Below are positions 13,845-16,151 of a stretch of DNA of 16,151 nt, one piece after another. A program made the position numbers and the translations under genes. The stretch spans positions 1 to 16,151 of the forward strand of contig JAEWGR010000039.1 of the NCBI GenBank assembly GCA_023388195.1, written 5' to 3'. This DNA is from Bacillota bacterium. GTDB lineage: Bacteria > Bacillota > Negativicutes > Sporomusales > Sporomusaceae. Every line of letters begins with the position of its first letter. The stretch's first letter is position 1. The notes under the pieces were generated by a model. It had not been told where the DNA came from. It did no database searches and saw only the letters and a program-made list of their open reading frames with translations.

Positions 13845-14384
13845 TTAAAATGGCAGACGCCTATTGCCAGCAGCGGCAGCGGTTGAAAAGTCTCGCATAT
13901 ACCGTAAAACCTCGCCGGTGATGCCGGCAATATCATTAATATCGTAACAGGGAACACCCATTTCCCACTTAACATCACTGGCGATAGCCAATAATTCACC
14001 GGCATTACACAGCAGCTCTTGATGCGCCGCCGACCGGAATACCTCGATCTTTGGCTTGTTACCCTGTTTAAAGCCTTCGGTAAGGACCAGATCGACAGGA
14101 GAAATCATACCGATTATTTCATCAAGCTGTTTTTCGTCGCCAACTTTTTCGATAACCGCGACTTTGGCCGGTGAAGAAATAGCCGTAATATCTGCCCCCG
14201 CCTGTGCCAGCCGCCAGGTGTCTTTGCCCGGCTTATCCATGTCAAATTGGTGAGCATCGTGTTTTATAACCGCAAGCCGGATGCCATGTTCCTTCAGTCT
14301 TTTTATAACCTTTTCCAGCAGGGTTGTCTTGCCTGCTCCCGATTTGGCTACAAAGGATATTACCGGCGTATCCTGATTATTCAT
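13845..14384 (-). CDS. mobB: MobB, molybdopterin-guanine dinucleotide biosynthesis adapter
   Basis: The product has 179 residues and binds GTP through a P-loop, SFVAKSGAGKTTLLEKVI (10-27). Other MobB marks are AVIKHDAHQFDMDKPGKDTWRLAQAGA (38-64) and LVLTEGFKQGNKPKIEVFR (99-117). MobB assists MobA in attaching GMP to the molybdenum cofactor in the cytoplasm. Its ATG overlaps the last 8 bases of mobA, so translation is coupled. The last ~15 residues (STAAAAGNRRLPF) look like an unstructured tail. Confidence 0.92.
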   Translation of the reverse strand: MNNQDTPVISFVAKSGAGKTTLLEKVIKRLKEHGIRLAVIKHDAHQFDMDKPGKDTWRLAQAGADITAISSPAKVAVIEKVGDEKQLDEIIGMISPVDLVLTEGFKQGNKPKIEVFRSAAHQELLCNAGELLAIASDVKWEMGVPCYDINDIAGITGEVLRYMRDFSTAAAAGNRRLPF

Positions 14385-15015
14385 CTTCTATTCCTCCCGC
14401 TGCCGGCAATGCCCCGTACGCTTGTTTCACATACCGCCCGTTCTGATCAAGCCGGGCCAGGTCGCCCGGTGTATTAAGATTGCAGAACAGTTCTTCCGGA
14501 TTCCCGACCGGCTGTAATTCAGCTTCGCCAATCTTAAGAACCCGTACCTGGGGATAGAACTGATATACCTGGCTTACCCCGCTCTGCAAACACTGCTCGA
14601 CAGGACCAATACAGCGGCGGGAATATACGGCGCACAGGGGTTCCCACCGCTGCCGTATTACCGGCACTATAACATCATACCCGCTTCTCCGGTCCAGCAG
14701 GTAGCTGGCCAGGTCGCCTGTAAACAGCGGCATATCGCAGGAAACCACGAAAGCGTACCGATATCGTGCCGCTACCAGGCCGGCATGCAGACCAGCCAGC
14801 GGCCCCAGCCCCGGATAATGATCAGGTACCTCGGCAACACCGCTGAAATTATATTTTTCCGTATGATTGCTGGCAATAATAATTTCATCCACAACCCCGG
14901 CCAGCTTTTTTAGCGTCCGCTCGATAAGTGTTTCATTATTAATCGAGAGCAGCGTTTTGTCCCGCCCCATCCGGGAACTGCGGCCGCCGGCCAGAATAAT
15001 ACCACTAACCGCCAT
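14377..15015 (-). CDS. mobA: MobA, molybdenum cofactor guanylyltransferase
   Basis: The product has 212 residues and transfers GMP from GTP to molybdopterin, giving the guanine dinucleotide form used by DMSO-reductase-family enzymes. The nucleotide signature is GIILAGGRSSRMGRDK (5-20). It is followed by HYPGLGPLAGLHAGL and the metal-binding FVVSCDMPLF. The NLNTPGDL stretch near the end is also typical. AGGAGG lies 7 bases before the ATG. mobB follows with an 8-base overlap. The nearby YedY-type enzyme belongs to a family that normally uses the non-guanylated cofactor, so mobA-mobB probably serve other enzymes. Confidence 0.94.
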   Translation of the reverse strand: MAVSGIILAGGRSSRMGRDKTLLSINNETLIERTLKKLAGVVDEIIIASNHTEKYNFSGVAEVPDHYPGLGPLAGLHAGLVAARYRYAFVVSCDMPLFTGDLASYLLDRRSGYDVIVPVIRQRWEPLCAVYSRRCIGPVEQCLQSGVSQVYQFYPQVRVLKIGEAELQPVGNPEELFCNLNTPGDLARLDQNGRYVKQAYGALPAAGGIEDE

Positions 15016-15047
15016 GGCTTTGCCTCCTAATAATTCCTACTGCTTAC

Positions 15048-16151
15048 CTATAGCTTAAACCGGTTGACCGCATGTTGCAATTGTTCTGCAAGTTGGGCCA
15101 GGTGCTGGCTGGAAGCCGCAATCTCTTCCATCGATGCCGACTGTTCTTCCGAAGCGGCAGAAATCGTTTGCGTTTGGCTGGAAATCTCCCTGCTGATCTG
15201 CTCAATCCCGCGAATGGACTCCACCACCTGCCGGCTGCTGCCCACCAGTTGTTTCATCCCGCCGGCAGTTCCCCGGGTAATATCTGCAACCGCCTGGATA
15301 TGTCTGTCAATAGCAAGGAAGGATTGTCCGGCCTGATCCACCACCTCAGAACCGTGCCTCACTTCCTGTGTACCGGCAGCCATAGCGAGTACTGCCTGCT
15401 CAGTCTTGCCCTGGATATCGCCGATAAGGGCGGCAATCTGTTTGGCTGCCTCCTGCGATTGTTCGGCCAGCCGGCGAACCTCCTCGGCCACTACGGCAAA
15501 GCCCCGGCCCTGTTCACCGGCCCGCGCCGCTTCGATTGCGGCGTTCAGGGCCAGGAGATTGGTTTGAGCGGCAATCCCGGAAATGGTGGCCACAATCTGC
15601 CCAATTTCCTTGGACTGTTCACCCAGATCGGCAACAACCCGGGCCGAGCTTTCCACCGTATCCCGGATATGATTCATCTGACTGACGACGGTATCCACAG
15701 CCTTATTGCCGGTGGCCGCCGCCGCAACGGCCTGATCGGCAATAGCCAGGGAAGCTTCGGTCTTACCTGCTTCCTGCCGGGCCGTGGCGGCAATGGCTTC
15801 CACTAACTGCAGCGCGTTGTCTACCGTAGCGACCTGGCAATCGACCCCCTGGGCCGTGTCGGTAACAGAAGCCGCCACCTGGCCTGCTACTTGGGCCGAT
15901 TGTTCCGCATTGGCTGTTAACTGCTGCGATGAGGCGGCTACCTGCTCTGCCGAATGATTGATTTGCTGTACCAGGCTGCGCAGGTTGCCGACCATGGCCT
16001 CAAATATATGGGACAGCTGTTCCAATTCATCGCCGGAATGCACCTCTATGTTAGTTACCGTCAGGTCACCTTCCGCAATACCATTGGCGGCCGCTTCCAG
16101 CGCTTTCAGCGGCCGGCAAAGCCAGGTGGCTGTAAACAGCACAACCAGAAT
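15048..16151 (-). CDS. Methyl-accepting chemotaxis protein, C-terminal part (cut by window edge)
   Basis: The frame is open to the right edge; 368 codons are visible. It begins within the second membrane helix (ILVVLFTATW), then a HAMP domain (PLKALEAAANGIAEGDL to EAMVGNLR). A long coiled-coil signalling domain follows, whose tip is EIGQIVATISGIAAQTNLL then ALNAAIEAARAGEQGRGFAVVA, the part that contacts CheA and CheW. Gln/Glu pairs along the coil are likely methylation sites. The sensory domain lies outside the window, so the ligand is unknown. The C-terminus lacks a CheR-binding pentapeptide. It lies 32 bases upstream of mobA on the same strand with no terminator between, so a shared transcript is possible. 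Confidence 0.93.
   Translation of the reverse strand: MLVVLFTATWLCRPLKALEAAANGIAEGDLTVTNIEVHSGDELEQLSHIFEAMVGNLRSLVQQINHSAEQVAASSQQLTANAEQSAQVAGQVAASVTDTAQGVDCQVATVDNALQLVEAIAATARQEAGKTEASLAIADQAVAAAATGNKAVDTVVSQMNHIRDTVESSARVVADLGEQSKEIGQIVATISGIAAQTNLLALNAAIEAARAGEQGRGFAVVAEEVRRLAEQSQEAAKQIAALIGDIQGKTEQAVLAMAAGTQEVRHGSEVVDQAGQSFLAIDRHIQAVADITRGTAGGMKQLVGSSRQVVESIRGIEQISREISSQTQTISAASEEQSASMEEIAASSQHLAQLAEQLQHAVNRFKL

Noticed and set aside
11489..15015. mobA-mobB as dedicated cofactor supply for the molybdopterin fusion protein
   Set aside because: The YedY/sulfite-oxidase family normally uses the non-guanylated cofactor, and the genes are on opposite strands; proximity alone is weak evidence.
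1..16151. CRISPR array, prophage, integrated element or toxin-antitoxin system
   Set aside because: No regularly spaced repeats, integrase, phage structural genes or paired small toxin genes were seen; the only repeats are the 29-bp palindromes.

Overview
The window looks like a chromosomal segment of an anaerobic, motile, probably spore-forming Firmicute. Base composition is mixed, around half GC, and most genes have strong AGGAGG-type ribosome binding sites. The gene set suggests the Negativicutes (Sporomusa/Pelosinus type): a EutV/EutW-type ANTAR two-component pair, a Bacillus-like RocD, a Kin-like sensor kinase and a chemoreceptor. This placement is inference from gene style; no rRNA or other phylogenetic marker is present. 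There is no prophage, CRISPR array, tRNA or rRNA.

Region by region: (1) 1-2548, minus strand, is an ethanolamine-type regulatory unit. A HisKA_2 sensor kinase (eutW) overlaps an ANTAR response regulator (eutV). Downstream lies a leader with a likely promoter, two small hairpins with identical AAUAGC hexaloops, the second overlapping a strong intrinsic terminator, and then the first 32 codons of a permease cut by the window edge. This is the arrangement expected for EutV-controlled antitermination. (2) 2945-5324, plus strand: an AT-rich membrane diguanylate cyclase gene behind an extended -10 promoter with an upstream palindrome, then ornithine aminotransferase rocD and a terminator. (3) 5454-7157, minus: a PAS-containing membrane histidine kinase converging on rocD. 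(4) 7158-8083: a gene-poor stretch holding three full copies and one fragment of a 29-bp palindromic repeat (core GGGGACGGTTCTC). Two copies are inverted around a 168-bp interior. One copy has become the 3' end of a transporter gene. A 92-codon unknown gene sits among them.

(5) 8059-11339, minus: an EamA-type transporter, two GNAT acetyltransferases and an LDH-fold 2-hydroxyacid dehydrogenase, with a strongly structured, attenuator-like leader between the two GNAT genes. (6) 11489-12664, plus: a fusion of a four-helix cytochrome-b-like membrane domain to a sulfite-oxidase/YedY-type molybdopterin domain, joined by an internal twin-arginine motif. (7) 12798-15015, minus: a bidirectional terminator, a radical SAM protein, and the overlapping molybdenum-cofactor genes mobA-mobB. 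(8) 15048-16151, minus: the HAMP and signalling part of a chemoreceptor cut by the right edge.

The observations most worth following up are the ANTAR RNA target at 352-430, the unassigned structured RNA at 9658-9763 (which shares with the first an inverted repeat enclosing the terminator), the cytochrome b/Tat/molybdopterin fusion, and the palindromic repeat family.
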